17,515 bases of DNA from Verrucomicrobia bacterium UBA1727 (GTDB taxonomy: Bacteria; Verrucomicrobiota; Kiritimatiellia; RFP12; UBA1067), in the NCBI GenBank assembly GCA_002315875.1, contig DCIL01000061.1, positions 1 to 17,515 of the forward strand, in the 5' to 3' direction. A program made the translations under genes and the position numbers. The notes under the pieces were generated by a model. The model was not told the DNA's origin, searched no databases, and was given only the letters and a program-made list of their open reading frames with translations. Positions 6,972 to 14,149 of the stretch are shown here, piece by piece. The stretch's first letter is position 1; every line of letters begins with the position of its first letter.

Positions 6972-7325
6972 TTAACCGTTTTTCTTTGCTGTCTTGACAC
7001 TCGAAGCTAATAGACGAATAAGCTCGTCACAATCCGCCTTGAGAAAATTGAACGTCTTGAAATCGCGAAGATAACCGGCCATGTTAAGAAGATCCAGCCA
7101 ATAGCGAGTCTCCCCAGCCTCTTTGAGTGCAATATGATATTTGGATAAAAAATCAGCGCGTGTCTGCGCGAACTGTCCCTCAGACACATTCGCGCCAATA
7201 CTCGTTCCCGACCGAAGAACCTGTTTACTCATCACAAGTTCTCTCTTGCTCTGCAGATATTCGTAGAGCTTGATAACGCTCAGGGCAAATGCCTTGGATT
7301 TCGACTCTATCAAGTTTTCGGCCAT
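6972..7325 (-). CDS. Four-helix-bundle protein, 23S rRNA intervening-sequence (S23) family
   Basis: A 117-residue, mostly helical protein with the family's signature block around residues 33-50 (MSKQVLRSGTSIGANVSEG), followed by FLSKYHIALKEAGETRYWLDLL (59-80). These match the four-helix-bundle family first described from intervening sequences in bacterial 23S rRNA genes and related to the Avd accessory protein of diversity-generating retroelements, a positively charged nucleic-acid-binding bundle. Here it is not in an rRNA gene but between gatC and gatA, inside an inverted-repeat-bounded segment. The start ATG at 7325 follows a GGGAAAGGG run that may serve as ribosome binding site. No reverse transcriptase or template/variable repeat is visible in the window, so a retroelement role is not supported. 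Function unknown. Confidence 0.9.
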   Translation of the reverse strand: MAENLIESKSKAFALSVIKLYEYLQSKRELVMSKQVLRSGTSIGANVSEGQFAQTRADFLSKYHIALKEAGETRYWLDLLNMAGYLRDFKTFNFLKADCDELIRLLASSVKTAKKNG

Positions 7326-7413
7326 CCCTTTCCCGTTTTCCCCTTTTTTCCTTATTCCCGTTTTCCCGTTTTCCCTTTTCCTTTTTCCTTTTTCCTTTTT
7401 CCTTTTTCCTTAA
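7326..7413 (-). repeat. Purine-rich tandem short repeats with the right inverted repeat
   Basis: On the minus strand, after the gatC stop, the sequence is a run of GGAAAAA units (about four in a row from 7409) that drift into GGGAAAAC units (about three) before the ATG of the four-helix-bundle gene. The outer 17 bp (7413-7397) is the right inverted repeat of the element. The array is almost pure purine on one strand over about 85 bp, unlike any nearby coding DNA, and could have expanded by slippage. Confidence 0.8.
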
Positions 7414-7700
7414 CTCTCCGCTCCTTCTACGATTTTGGGCAGCAGAAACTCATCGCCGACGCGTTTCGGCGCATTGCCGAGCGCCAGTTCCTTGTCGAGC
7501 GAAGGACGCACCACATCTTCGCGAAACGCATTCACGATCTCCTTGCCGTGCATCATGGGTTTTACCCCCTCGACATCGACCTCGGAGATCTTGTCCACAT
7601 ACTTCACGATGTTCTCGAGCTGCGGCTGAAACACCGCCATCTCTTCTTCGGTGAGCTCGATCCTGGCGAGCTCCGCCACGTACTTTACATCAATCTTCAT
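7410..7700 (-). CDS. gatC: Glutamyl-tRNA(Gln)/aspartyl-tRNA(Asn) amidotransferase subunit C
   Basis: GatC is the small subunit that clamps GatA to GatB. The protein has 96 residues, the usual family length, beginning MKIDVKYVAELARIELTEEE with the typical later block VDGVKPM-like (VDVEGVKPMMH) and a REDVVRPS-like segment. I start at ATG 7700, because the longer frame to 7838 lies inside tolB and has no family likeness. GTGAGG about 10 nt upstream serves as ribosome binding site and overlaps the tolB stop; the gap to tolB is 10 nt. Its stop codon TAA lies within the TTAA end of the inserted element, so the insertion abuts the gene without damaging it. Confidence 0.93.
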   Translation of the reverse strand: MKIDVKYVAELARIELTEEEMAVFQPQLENIVKYVDKISEVDVEGVKPMMHGKEIVNAFREDVVRPSLDKELALGNAPKRVGDEFLLPKIVEGAES

Positions 7701-7710
7701 TCGCAAAACC

Positions 7711-8880
7711 TCACTTCGCCCAGCTCGCGCTGTTCCAATTGCCGTTGGCGTGGAAAATCTGCCGCGGCTGATCGCCACCTTCGACGGTGTCAATCGAGAA
7801 AAGCGCACCGTTGCGATTGGCGACGACATGACGCGCATCGCGCGCCCAGCTCGGATGCTCCCAATTCGCCGCGTCCGTCACGAGCCGCGCGCCCTTGTCG
7901 CCATCGGCCGGCGTCATCACGGCGACATACGCGCCGCCGCGGCGGGTGATGTACGTGATGCGTCCGTCCTTGCCCCAATCCGGATCGGTATTCTGCGAAC
8001 CGCGCGAGGTGAGACGGCGCTTCTGCTTGGTGGCAATGTCGATGACATAGATCTGCGGATGCCGCGTCTCGTCGGAAACGAACGCGATCTTGCGTCCGTC
8101 AGGACTCCAGCACGGCTGTCCTTCGCTCGCGAGCGGAGTGTTGGTGAGCCGAATGTAATTGCCGCCCTGAAGGATGTAAAGCTCGGGATTCCCCTGGAAC
8201 GAGAGGATCGCCGCGAACTTGGTGCCGTCCGGCGAAACCGCGACGCCCGCGGGCGAACCCTTGAAGCTCCACTTCATGAAACGCTTGCCGGTCATCGTGT
8301 TCATCTGCCAGACCTGCGGCGCACCGTTGCGGTCGGAAATGTACGTGACCTCGTCCTGATTCATCCAACGCGGATAGACCGTCATCTTCGCATCGCTCGT
8401 AAGCTTGCGGATATCGAAACCGTCGGGATACGTGACGCAAAGTTCGCTCGGACGCGCGCTGTTCTTCGCAACCGGCTTGCCGGTATCGAGGAAGATGATC
8501 TTGTCGAGCGCAAAGCCCTTCTGCTGTCCGTTGGAATACGACGAGACCATCGCATCGGCGAGCTTGCGGGCGGACATGCGCGCGCTGCGATCATCGGTGA
8601 AAGGCGATGCGGAGATCGAGGGCTTGCCGCTGCCTTCGGCTACGATCGCACCGGGCGCGCCGTGAACGCGGATGCTGCCGTTGGGTCCGACCTTGAAGAG
8701 CCCCGAAAGCTCGAGATTCTTCGCCAGGCACTGCGAGAACATCGGATGCGACACGTTGATCGTCACCGAAAACTTAGCCGTGCCGACGCCATTGATGTCG
8801 ACCACGGTTTCCGCCCTGAGCGAAGGGATTGAAAAAACAAAAACCGCGGCAATCGCAGCTACTAACTTCTTTGCAGACAT
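7711..8880 (-). CDS. tolB: TolB-like periplasmic beta-propeller protein
   Basis: A 389-residue exported protein. Residues 1-23 are a signal peptide (KKLVAAIAAVFVFSIPSLRA, cleavage likely after A23). An N-terminal domain (about 24-160) matches the TolB D1 layout (SVTINVSHPMFSQCLAKNLELSGLFKV is near the start), followed by propeller repeats with the TolB/PD40 pattern: GVAVSPDGTKFAAIL, PCWSPDGRKIAFVSDE, PDWGKDGRITYIT, PSWARDARHVV. TolB works in the Tol-Pal system that keeps the outer membrane tied to the wall during division. ExbB/TolQ, ExbD/TolR and TonB/TolA homologues lie upstream in the same run. AAGGAG at 8895-8890 is a strong ribosome binding site 9 nt from the ATG. No Pal gene follows; gatC does. 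Confidence 0.88.
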   Translation of the reverse strand: MSAKKLVAAIAAVFVFSIPSLRAETVVDINGVGTAKFSVTINVSHPMFSQCLAKNLELSGLFKVGPNGSIRVHGAPGAIVAEGSGKPSISASPFTDDRSARMSARKLADAMVSSYSNGQQKGFALDKIIFLDTGKPVAKNSARPSELCVTYPDGFDIRKLTSDAKMTVYPRWMNQDEVTYISDRNGAPQVWQMNTMTGKRFMKWSFKGSPAGVAVSPDGTKFAAILSFQGNPELYILQGGNYIRLTNTPLASEGQPCWSPDGRKIAFVSDETRHPQIYVIDIATKQKRRLTSRGSQNTDPDWGKDGRITYITRRGGAYVAVMTPADGDKGARLVTDAANWEHPSWARDARHVVANRNGALFSIDTVEGGDQPRQIFHANGNWNSASWAK

Positions 8881-8911
8881 TTGATTTTTCTCCTTGAAAA
8901 TTATTGTTTGT

Positions 8912-8941
8912 ATTATACCAAATCAGCGAGTTGATAGTAAA
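8912..8941 (-). promoter_or_regulatory. Candidate sigma-70 promoter before tolB
   Basis: TATAAT (8917-8912) is a perfect -10 on the minus strand, overlapping the stop of the P-loop gene. TTTACT (8941-8936) lies 18 bp upstream as a four-of-six -35. It would allow tolB, gatC and gatA to be transcribed apart from the upstream Tol genes. Seen by eye only. Confidence 0.55.
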
Positions 8942-9608
8942 GTTTCTGGATGTCAATCGGAAAGACCTCGCCGAGGCGAGCTGACAGCTCGGAAAAGAGC
9001 CGCCGATCGCAGGATGTGAAACGCACGGGAAGCGCCATCAGCGCGGCAACTTCTTCGGCGTAAGGGACGGACGCCATCACATCCGCCGCGGTCGTAACCT
9101 GTCCGAAATTCGTATTGTTGACTATGCCGGTGAACGGCAGATGCGCGGCCAGCTCGATTTCGCGCAGCACTTCGACCGTATCGGCCGGCGTCTCGGTGAG
9201 CGGACGCGAGGCGTTGATCACCGCCAGCATCTCGTAATTACCCTCGCTACGGATGTCCTCGACATAACGACCGAGCGCCAGCGCTCCGCGATCGTCTCCG
9301 CCGACGTCCACCACCACATGCACGTCGCGCGCGTCCTCCGCACCGAAAAGCGCGTACGCCTCCCGCGGCATCGCGGGAAAATCGACATTGCTGTTGGCAT
9401 AATCGGAAACCACCAGCGAAATGCCCTCGGCAGCGAGCGCGTCCGCCGAATCCTTGGTACGGAAATACGGATTTACGATATCAAGATCGGCAACCGCCAC
9501 TTCTCCGCCGACCGTGCGCTTCAAATGTCGCGCGTAGTTGAGCGCCACATTCGTCTTGCCGCTGCCGTAATGTCCGGCGAACAGCGTCACCCGCTTCACC
9601 GGACTCAT
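8913..9608 (-). CDS. ParA/MinD-like P-loop ATPase
   Basis: A 231-residue cytoplasmic ATPase-like protein. Walker A is GHYGSGKT (12-19), then VADLDIVNPYFRTKDS (about 40-55), which resembles the switch region of the MinD/ArsA/CobQ group, and a hydrophobic strand VHVVVDVGGDD (about 95-105) that serves as Walker B. The signature second lysine of true ParA (KGG) is absent. Family role and partner are not known; many relatives are annotated only as ATPases of the CobQ/CobB/MinD/ParA superfamily. Its ATG overlaps the stop of the BatD-like gene in ATGA, implying coupled translation with an envelope protein. Confidence 0.75.
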   Translation of the reverse strand: MSPVKRVTLFAGHYGSGKTNVALNYARHLKRTVGGEVAVADLDIVNPYFRTKDSADALAAEGISLVVSDYANSNVDFPAMPREAYALFGAEDARDVHVVVDVGGDDRGALALGRYVEDIRSEGNYEMLAVINASRPLTETPADTVEVLREIELAAHLPFTGIVNNTNFGQVTTAADVMASVPYAEEVAALMALPVRFTSCDRRLFSELSARLGEVFPIDIQKLYYQLADLV

Positions 9609-11461
9609 TTCGCCGCGCTCCCTTCTTCCACCTTCCGATAGCGAATGAGCGTGCCACCGCTCTTGACCGTGCGATAGCGCTTCAGCTGCGGATCGTAATA
9701 ACTGACCTTGAGCGCGGGCGTGGCGGGCGCACCGTCCGCCACGAAGAAGCGACGGTATTCGATCGTGCCGGAACGCTCTTCACGGTTCCATTCGAAAGCG
9801 ACGTCCTTAGGCAGGAAGCGCGGCGGCACATAGCCCTTGAACTTCATTCGATAGGTGATCGTAATGACATCGTTCGTCTCGACCTGGAGAATGTCCGGAA
9901 GCTCGACGATCGAGAGCCCTTCCGAAACGATGCCCGCGTAATCTTCGGGACGTCCCGCGCTCGGCGGTTCCTTGACGACAAACGGACAGGTCTTCGGTCC
10001 CGACGAATACGGATACGCCTTCTGGAAAAGTCCAAACCCGAAACCACCGCGCTCGCCGCCGCGCACGTAGTTGCCGGAAACCGAATAATGGAGCGGACCC
10101 TTGATCGGCGCGAGCGCACGCATCGGAAAGACGAGTCGGTCGATGACATTGGTCGGATTCACGCTCTGTTCCTGACGAAGCGTGTAGGCGGGAGAGGTCT
10201 GCGTGATGAGATTGCGCTCTGCGAGCGACAGGTTGACGCCTTCGGAGAACGAAATGCCGCGGGTGCGGTCGATGGCCAGAACGAGATTGAAATTCTCGCC
10301 CACGGTAACCTCGCGCTTATCGGACATCAACCCGACGCTGATGGAAACCGGCGGCAACTGCTGACGACGGCGACGCATGCCGCCAAACGGAAAATCCTCG
10401 TCGTCGAACATCGAAAAGGGATCGCGGTCGATTCCGCCCATGGACGGCATACGCGTCATGCCGCCGGACGAGGAACTCGTGGTAATCGAGAACGAGGAGC
10501 TTCCGTTGCCACCACGAATGATCTTGCGATGGACGATTGAACCGTCCGCATTCGTCGTCACCGTCTCGATCGTCTCACCGAACGCCGCACCGGCGAAGAG
10601 CGCCACGAGTCCGAGACAGGCGAGCGCACGGATGCCGCGGCCGATCAGCCAGAAGAGAATCACGAGCGCGGCAATCGCGCCCGCAACGAGGCCGACCCGC
10701 CCCTTCCAGTCGTGACGGAGAAGCGGACGCCCCACCTCGCGCCAGACGGGCAGCACGGCGGACGGATTGTCGTACTTGAGCGCCTCCGCAGCGATGATGC
10801 CGCGCTCGATCGCCTCGGTCTGTCCGATTCGCCATTCAAGAAGACGGTAGATGGACATCGCCCGAGACCAATTCCCTTCGCGAATCGCACACGTCGCCTC
10901 GTTCATCTTCGCTTCCGGAAAATCAAACTTCGCAAAACCGTCCGCCGTCGGATGCGAAAGCGCCTTCTTCCAGCGGAAGAGTTCATCGCGATCGGCTATC
11001 TTCACCTCGGCAATGAGCTCCGGCGGCTTCGGAAAGCCCTTCTCGTCCGCCTCGCCCATTTCCTTCACCACCACCTGCGAGCCGGGCTTGGCATGTACGG
11101 GAATCGCGTTGCTGCGGACAGTCCGTTTCTCGCCCGACTTCTCCAGGTATGAAAACTCAAGCTCGGGGAAATAGAGGACGCCTTCGCGCATCGGACGAAT
11201 CCGATACGTGAGCCGCCGCGCATCCTGAAAGGTCGAGGTCTTCGCACTCGCGTCATCGATCTTCCAATCACGACGGTTGACCGACTTGGCGAGCACCGGA
11301 GGATGGAGCGAAGAGAAGTCCGCCTCGCCGAGAAAATCGATGGTCAACACGAGCGGATCGCCAACGAGCACGTTGTTCGCATCGAAGAACGCGCGCGAAC
11401 GAAGATCCTCGCCGGTGACTCCGGTCAGCTCAATTACCGCGGCTAAAATTATTCCAAACAT
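9605..11461 (-). CDS. Two-part BatD-like envelope protein
   Basis: A 618-residue protein. I start at ATG 11461, 4 nt after the TonB/TolA stop, since the frame's upstream extension runs through tonB and is basic, shadow-like sequence. The N-terminus is a short hydrophobic segment (FGIILAAVIELTG). Residues 15-125 form a BatD-type beta-rich domain; 160-250 is a helical, TPR-like region; 257-273 is a membrane segment. A second hydrophobic segment at 277-294 (IRALACLGLVALFAGAAFG, ending GETI) looks like an internal signal peptide. A second BatD-like half follows, with the acidic/Phe block DPFSMFDDEDFPFGG (348-361), Arg-rich RRRRQQ and a repeated beta domain. BatD proteins act in the periplasm with BatA/B in stress tolerance; none of those partners is here. 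Fusion of two ancestral proteins is inferred. Confidence 0.72.
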   Translation of the reverse strand: MFGIILAAVIELTGVTGEDLRSRAFFDANNVLVGDPLVLTIDFLGEADFSSLHPPVLAKSVNRRDWKIDDASAKTSTFQDARRLTYRIRPMREGVLYFPELEFSYLEKSGEKRTVRSNAIPVHAKPGSQVVVKEMGEADEKGFPKPPELIAEVKIADRDELFRWKKALSHPTADGFAKFDFPEAKMNEATCAIREGNWSRAMSIYRLLEWRIGQTEAIERGIIAAEALKYDNPSAVLPVWREVGRPLLRHDWKGRVGLVAGAIAALVILFWLIGRGIRALACLGLVALFAGAAFGETIETVTTNADGSIVHRKIIRGGNGSSSFSITTSSSSGGMTRMPSMGGIDRDPFSMFDDEDFPFGGMRRRRQQLPPVSISVGLMSDKREVTVGENFNLVLAIDRTRGISFSEGVNLSLAERNLITQTSPAYTLRQEQSVNPTNVIDRLVFPMRALAPIKGPLHYSVSGNYVRGGERGGFGFGLFQKAYPYSSGPKTCPFVVKEPPSAGRPEDYAGIVSEGLSIVELPDILQVETNDVITITYRMKFKGYVPPRFLPKDVAFEWNREERSGTIEYRRFFVADGAPATPALKVSYYDPQLKRYRTVKSGGTLIRYRKVEEGSAAK

Positions 11462-11465
11462 CGTC

Positions 11466-12374
11466 TTACTGCGGAGTGACGGTGAAACGCACCGGAACGC
11501 CGGAACTCTTGAACTGCTCGATGAAGTCCGCCGGCAACGCGGGAATCGCCCCCACGCGGCTCGCCGCTGTCGTGATGGTGCGGTCCGCATTGGCATCGCC
11601 TGAACTTGACTCGAGCTTCCACCTAACGATCCTGCCGCCGCCACCGAACCAGAGACGGACGGTCATCGGCTTCAAGGTGTCGGTCCAGGGTGGACGATCC
11701 CACTTCGCTTCCATGTGCTGCTTGATGAGCGAATAGCCGAGCTGCGCGGTGCTGGAGGCAAGCTGGGTGGTGGTGCCCGGCTTGTATCCCATATTGAGCA
11801 ACTTCATGATCTCGGCATTGGACAACGTCTTCTTCGCGGTCTTGCCATCACCGGACGGACCCTTCACCTTGATTTCCACACGCTTGTTGGAAACCGTCGA
11901 CGACTTGCGCATCTCCTCAAGACGTTTCTTGCGCAGTTCCGCCTTGGAGAGTTTCGGCTCTTCTTTCTTCGGAGGTTCCTCTTTCTTCGGTTCTTCCTTC
12001 TTCGGAGGTTCCTTCTGTTTCTTCTCTTCCTTCTTGTCGACCTTGGCGACGACGTTGGTGACGATCTGCTCCAGCGCCTTGGGCGGATCGGGCTTCTTTA
12101 TCTTCTCGACTTTGGGTTTTGGTTTCGGTTTCGGCTTCGGCGGCGGAGGCGGCGGATCGTCCAGCGGCGGCGGCTCGTTCTCCTTGCCGTCGAGATTCTC
12201 GTTCACCACCACGGTGAGATCGATCGGCAGGATTACTTCCTTCTCCTTGAAATTGACGAGCGAGTAGATGTAGAATCCGAGAAAGAAGGCAATGTGAAGC
12301 ACCAACGCGGTGGTCAGCGTTTTCTTGCTGATCACCTCGGGACGTTCCGTCTGATCTACTCTCCAGACCTCCAT
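11466..12374 (-). CDS. TonB/TolA-type energy-transducing protein
   Basis: A 302-residue protein with one membrane segment at about 20-40 (TTALVLHIAFFLGFYIYSLV) after a short cytoplasmic tail. A long linker follows: Pro runs and K-P repeats (PPPPPPKPKPKPKPK, 74-89), then K-E-P repeats (KKEEP, about 112-141) that would span the periplasm. The C-terminal ~95 residues form a TonB/TolA-like domain (MTVRLWFGGGGRIVRWKLESSSG, ending VPVRFTVTP). It would carry force from the ExbB/ExbD motor to an outer-membrane partner. Its start shares one base with the exbD stop (TGATG). TolB downstream favours a TolA role, but the C-domain pattern is TonB-like, so I give no symbol. Confidence 0.88.
   Translation of the reverse strand: MEVWRVDQTERPEVISKKTLTTALVLHIAFFLGFYIYSLVNFKEKEVILPIDLTVVVNENLDGKENEPPPLDDPPPPPPKPKPKPKPKVEKIKKPDPPKALEQIVTNVVAKVDKKEEKKQKEPPKKEEPKKEEPPKKEEPKLSKAELRKKRLEEMRKSSTVSNKRVEIKVKGPSGDGKTAKKTLSNAEIMKLLNMGYKPGTTTQLASSTAQLGYSLIKQHMEAKWDRPPWTDTLKPMTVRLWFGGGGRIVRWKLESSSGDANADRTITTAASRVGAIPALPADFIEQFKSSGVPVRFTVTPQ
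11952..12155 (-). repeat. Low-complexity K/P/E repeat coding region in the TonB/TolA-like gene
   Basis: Two imperfect tandem arrays encode the periplasmic linker: K-P repeats with a poly-Pro run (12155-12099) and KKEEP-type repeats (12041-11952). Short DNA units such as AAGAAGGAAGAA recur, so linker length may vary between strains. Confidence 0.7.
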
Positions 12375-12790
12375 CAGTTCTCTTTGCTGACGAGCCCCAG
12401 ATGCTTGACGTCGCAGTCCTTGGCGACCTTGACGATTTCGTAGACGTCACCGTAGCCGGCGCCGACATCACCGCGGATGAGGACATTCACTTCGGGATCG
12501 TCCTTCACCGCTTGCGCGAGCGTGGTCTTGAGCTCATCGAAAGTCGTGGGCTTATCTCCGAGAAAGAGCTTGCCGAACTTGTCGATCGTAACTGAAAGGT
12601 TCTTCTTCTTCTCGTCCTTCTGCGTGTTCGTCTTGCCGGTCGGGAGCACGATGTGGACGCTTTGCTCGAGCGTCGGCAACGTCACGATGAATACCACGAG
12701 CAACAGGAACGTGAGGTCGATGAGCGAATTCATGTCGATATTCGCCCGCGACGCTTCCATCCGCTTGCGCATTCTCCTGCGGAGAGACAT
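12374..12790 (-). CDS. ExbD/TolR-family motor subunit
   Basis: A 138-residue protein with a short basic N-terminus (MSLRRRMRKRMEASRANIDM), one membrane helix at about 23-40 (LIDLTFLLLVVFIVTLP) and a periplasmic domain ending in VLIRGDVGAGYGDVYEIVKVAK, which is characteristic of the family. D25 in SLIDLTF is the proton-binding Asp used with ExbB/TolQ. I start at ATG 12790: the longer frame extends into exbB and has no family likeness. The ATG lies 1 nt after the exbB stop (TGAGATG), so the two are translationally coupled. With ExbB it would form the proton-driven motor that drives the TonB/TolA-like protein encoded next. Confidence 0.93.
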   Translation of the reverse strand: MSLRRRMRKRMEASRANIDMNSLIDLTFLLLVVFIVTLPTLEQSVHIVLPTGKTNTQKDEKKKNLSVTIDKFGKLFLGDKPTTFDELKTTLAQAVKDDPEVNVLIRGDVGAGYGDVYEIVKVAKDCDVKHLGLVSKEN

Positions 12791-12791
12791 C

Positions 12792-13514
12792 TCAGGCGCC
12801 CCTTCCCTGGAACTCGCAGGCGATGCGGCCCATGAGCTCGTCCACGAAACCTTCCATATCCGAAGTGATGCTGCGGCACTTCGAATTGAGGTTCGCATGG
12901 CAGATGACGCCGGGAATCGCAATCAGGAGACCGACGACCGTCGTCACGAGCGCGGCAGAAATCGAAGGCGCGATCGTAGCGAGATTGGCGCTGCCGGCCG
13001 TGCCCATCTCGGCGAAGGCATCGAGAACGCCCCAGACCGTGCCGAGCAGTCCGAGCATCGGCGCAATCGCCACAACCGAGGCGATGACGCCCATGCCGTG
13101 CTCGATGCGAATCTCCTCCTCGTCGAGCGCGTGCTCGCAAGTGCCGCGCACGAGCTCGATTTCACGACCGGTCAGCGCGGCGGCGCCGTCACCATCGGCG
13201 CGGTGTCCCACCAAGAGCGAACGGACGTCCGGCGTGAGCAGCTTGAGCAGACGCTCGCAGGTGTCCTTGTAGATGCCCTCGAGGCCGGTCTTGGACGTCG
13301 GACGGCGCGAAAGATAATAGTCGAGCACATCGCGTCCCGTCGAAAAGTCGCGCAGAAACCTGCGCGTTCCCATGCCGACGAAGGTCAGTTCCTTCCACTT
13401 GCCGATGATGGCGGCGATCATCACCACCGAACACGCGAGCTGCGCGACCACTATGCCCTGGCCCATCAGATTGGAGCCGAGGAATCCATCTATCAGCGAA
13501 TTTGCAAGAATCAT
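12792..13514 (-). CDS. ExbB/TolQ/MotA-family motor subunit
   Basis: A 240-residue membrane protein. Three membrane segments are visible: about 18-38, 142-165 (MGVIASVVAIAPMLGLLGTVWGV) and 186-205 (SAALVTTVVGLLIAIPGVI). The middle one carries the signature APMLGLLGTVWG (151-162). The loop between the first two is cytoplasmic and helical, as in TolQ/ExbB. It would form the proton channel with ExbD. The ATG at 13514 overlaps the tmk stop in ATGA. Whether it is TolQ or ExbB cannot be settled from its sequence alone; the tolB further down favours Tol. Confidence 0.93.
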   Translation of the reverse strand: MILANSLIDGFLGSNLMGQGIVVAQLACSVVMIAAIIGKWKELTFVGMGTRRFLRDFSTGRDVLDYYLSRRPTSKTGLEGIYKDTCERLLKLLTPDVRSLLVGHRADGDGAAALTGREIELVRGTCEHALDEEEIRIEHGMGVIASVVAIAPMLGLLGTVWGVLDAFAEMGTAGSANLATIAPSISAALVTTVVGLLIAIPGVICHANLNSKCRSITSDMEGFVDELMGRIACEFQGRGA

Positions 13515-14149
13515 CTTATGACCTTTCTCAATATGTTTGAAATCAAGTTCCAGACCTCGTCCGGACTGCCGTTGGCGTCGATGGTGACGATGCGTTCACG
13601 GTCCGCCGCGGCCAGCGCACGGAAACCCTCGCGAAGCCGCGCGTGAAATTCCTCTCCCGCCTTCTCGATGCGATCTGCCGCGGTATGGGTCGCGCTCTCA
13701 CGACTGCGCATGCGCGCACGGGCGACCTCGGGATCCACATCGAGAAGAAAGGTAATGTCCGGCTTCAGATCCTCGCAGGCAAAGTCATTCGCCGCGGAAA
13801 TGAAATCGAGGGAGAGTCCACGCCCGTACCCCTGATACGCTATCGTCGAATCGCTGAAGCGGTCGGAGATGACGTACTTACCAGCGGCGAGGGCGGGACG
13901 TATCACGTTCCTCACGAGCTGGGCGCGGGCGGCAAGGAAAAGCAGAAGCTCCGCGCGGTCGCACGGAGCGTCCTCCTCCTGATCCTTGATGAGACGGCGG
14001 ATCTCCTCGGAGAGAATCGTGCCGCCGGGCTCACGCGTGAGCAATACCTCTATGCCGCGACTTTCGAGTTCCGCCTTGAGACGCTTTACCTGAGTGGACT
14101 TGCCACAGCCCTCTCCGCCTTCGAAAGTGATGAACAGCCCCTTGCTCAC
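13511..14149 (-). CDS. tmk: Thymidylate kinase
   Basis: A 212-residue kinase that phosphorylates dTMP to dTDP in dTTP synthesis. Motifs: P-loop FEGGEGCGKST (9-19), TREPGGT (38-44), DRFSDSTIAYQGYGRG (96-111) with the DR(F/Y) motif, and FLLDVDPEVA later, followed by an Arg-bearing lid region (RARMRSRES). Length is typical. The start is GTG at 14149, overlapping the aldolase stop in GTGA; I see no better in-frame start. It overlaps exbB at the other end, linking DNA precursor synthesis to envelope genes in one run. Confidence 0.95.
   Translation of the reverse strand: MSKGLFITFEGGEGCGKSTQVKRLKAELESRGIEVLLTREPGGTILSEEIRRLIKDQEEDAPCDRAELLLFLAARAQLVRNVIRPALAAGKYVISDRFSDSTIAYQGYGRGLSLDFISAANDFACEDLKPDITFLLDVDPEVARARMRSRESATHTAADRIEKAGEEFHARLREGFRALAAADRERIVTIDANGSPDEVWNLISNILRKVIR

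Larger units (their letters stand above)
6931..7413. mobile_element. Inverted-repeat-bounded insertion carrying a four-helix-bundle (S23-type) gene between gatC and gatA
   Basis: The segment is bounded by perfect 17 bp inverted repeats: TTAAGGAAAAAGGAAAA at 6931-6947 on the plus strand and the same sequence at 7413-7397 on the minus strand. Both ends finish in TTAA, so TTAA could be a duplicated target or part of the repeat. Inside are one four-helix-bundle gene (6972-7325) and purine-rich short repeats. Removing the segment with one TTAA would leave gatC stop TAA, 8 nt, then gatA ATG, an ordinary spacing for these genes. There is no transposase in it. That it moved here is inference from these boundaries and from the split of a normally adjacent gene pair. 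Confidence 0.65.

Noticed and set aside
6923..7000. N-terminal extension of gatA to an upstream ATG at 7000
   Set aside because: It would overlap the four-helix-bundle gene and run through the repeat of the inserted element; the catalytic spacing and family start fit ATG 6922.
6972..7325. Accessory protein of a diversity-generating retroelement
   Set aside because: Family relation exists, but no reverse transcriptase and no template/variable repeats are visible in the window.
7651..8832. Plus-strand open frame of 393 codons opposite tolB
   Set aside because: Arg-rich shadow of tolB without motifs.
11462..11644. Upstream extension of the BatD-like frame
   Set aside because: It lies within the TonB/TolA-like gene, is Arg/Ser-rich and has no signal-like character; the ATG at 11461 is 4 nt after the previous stop.
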